Source of the DNA: Acidobacteriaceae bacterium
Lineage (GTDB): Bacteria > Acidobacteriota > Terriglobia > Terriglobales > Acidobacteriaceae
NCBI GenBank assembly: GCA_003165455.1
Contig: PLUJ01000209.1
Span: forward strand, 17,572-23,142
Length of the DNA: 5,571 nucleotides
Direction of reading: 5' to 3'
The position numbers were made by a program, and so were the translations under genes. Shown piece by piece: positions 5,174 through 5,571 of this stretch (within the stretch, counting starts at the first letter, position 1; each line of letters starts with the position of its first letter). A model generated the notes under the pieces. That model saw nothing but the letters and a program-made list of their open reading frames with translations. It had not been told where the DNA came from and searched no databases.

Positions 5174-5571
5174 ATGACCCGACTAAGGATTCTTGTAATC
5201 ACGGCTTTGTTATCGATCAGCATTTCCTCTCTGGCCAATGATTACGGCGCGGTTCGGGGGATTGTGCATGACGAGCACCATCGTCCCATCGAGGGAGCGA
5301 TGGTAATGCTCAAAGCAAATTTATCGGATTGGGAAAAGAGCGTCACCACCGATGCAAGCGGAGAATTCCAGTTCAACGGCGTGGTGCTGGGCGATTATTC
5401 CGTGAGTGTGGCCAGCAAGGGGTTCAGGCAGACTTCACAGAGTGTCACAGTGATCTCGGGGTCCGTACCGGTGGTGCACTTCCAATTGCAAGTGGAGTCC
5501 GCGAATGAGAAGGTAACGGTTTCGGCCGAGCCTGCCGTTGTCGCCACTGATAGCTTCACGCCCACTACGCC
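5174..5571 (+). CDS. TonB-dependent receptor with carboxypeptidase-regulatory-like N-terminal domain (3'-truncated by window edge)
   Basis: The first 132 residues of an outer-membrane receptor; the frame stays open to the window end. It starts at an ATG with GGAGA at 5164-5168, five nt upstream. A signal peptide, MTRLRILVITALLSISISSLA, probably ends after Ala21. Residues 25 to about 105 form a carboxypeptidase-regulatory-like beta-sandwich: GAVRGIVHDEHHRPIEGAMV, TTDASGEFQFNGVVLGDYSV, then ASKGFRQTSQSVTV and a strand ending HFQLQV. The following EKVTVSAEPAVVATDSFTPT is the linker that in such receptors precedes the TonB plug. The plug and barrel lie outside the window, so the receptor call rests on this architecture. 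Proteins of this kind import bulky or scarce nutrients with TonB energy; the substrate is unknown. The secreted Cys-rich protein upstream may be a partner. Confidence 0.78.
   Translation, partial: MTRLRILVITALLSISISSLANDYGAVRGIVHDEHHRPIEGAMVMLKANLSDWEKSVTTDASGEFQFNGVVLGDYSVSVASKGFRQTSQSVTVISGSVPVVHFQLQVESANEKVTVSAEPAVVATDSFTPTT

Noticed and set aside
5035..5241. 68-residue plus-strand frame in the gap before the receptor
   Set aside because: It begins at a TTG without a ribosome-binding site, overlaps the receptor start by 68 nt, and runs through the three inverted repeats, so the gap is better read as regulatory.
1..5571. CRISPR array, tRNA or rRNA genes
   Set aside because: No regularly spaced repeats and no tRNA-like cloverleaf or rRNA sequence were seen on reading either strand.

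Overview
The window reads as GC-rich bacterial chromosome, most likely from an Acidobacteriota (Terriglobia / 'Koribacter'-like) soil organism. This rests on inference: the right-hand pair, a small secreted Cys-rich protein followed by a TonB-dependent receptor with an N-terminal carboxypeptidase-regulatory-like domain, looks like acidobacterial genes, and the toxin-antitoxin load and VapC styles fit. No rRNA or other phylogenetic marker is present to prove it.

Left region (1-1491) is a small toxin-antitoxin island. It holds the C-terminal part of a Phd/YefM-type antitoxin, a PIN-domain toxin overlapping it, a complete vapB-vapC pair behind an AT-rich promoter, and the C-terminal remnant of a third PIN toxin directly after the second vapC. 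The remnant aligns without gaps to the end of the first toxin gene, so the vapBC pair lies between two imperfect 81-bp direct repeats.

Centre (1495-3603, minus strand) is a full-length elongation factor G-like translational GTPase. It has all five GTPase motifs and domains II-V, but non-canonical P-loop, switch I and domain IV tip sequences, which suggests the EF-G paralogue (EF-G2-like) group. It converges on the TA island and ends 3 nt from the remnant's stop.

Right region (3770-5571, plus strand) is divergent from the GTPase gene. It holds an Mpo1-like (DUF962) membrane protein, a DoxX-family membrane protein, a short secreted Cys/His-rich protein, and the start of a TonB-dependent receptor. 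The 155-nt gap before the receptor contains three successive perfect inverted repeats. The Cys-rich protein and receptor probably act together at the envelope, possibly on a metal or metal-bound substrate; that is inference. The two small membrane proteins have no evident functional tie to them.
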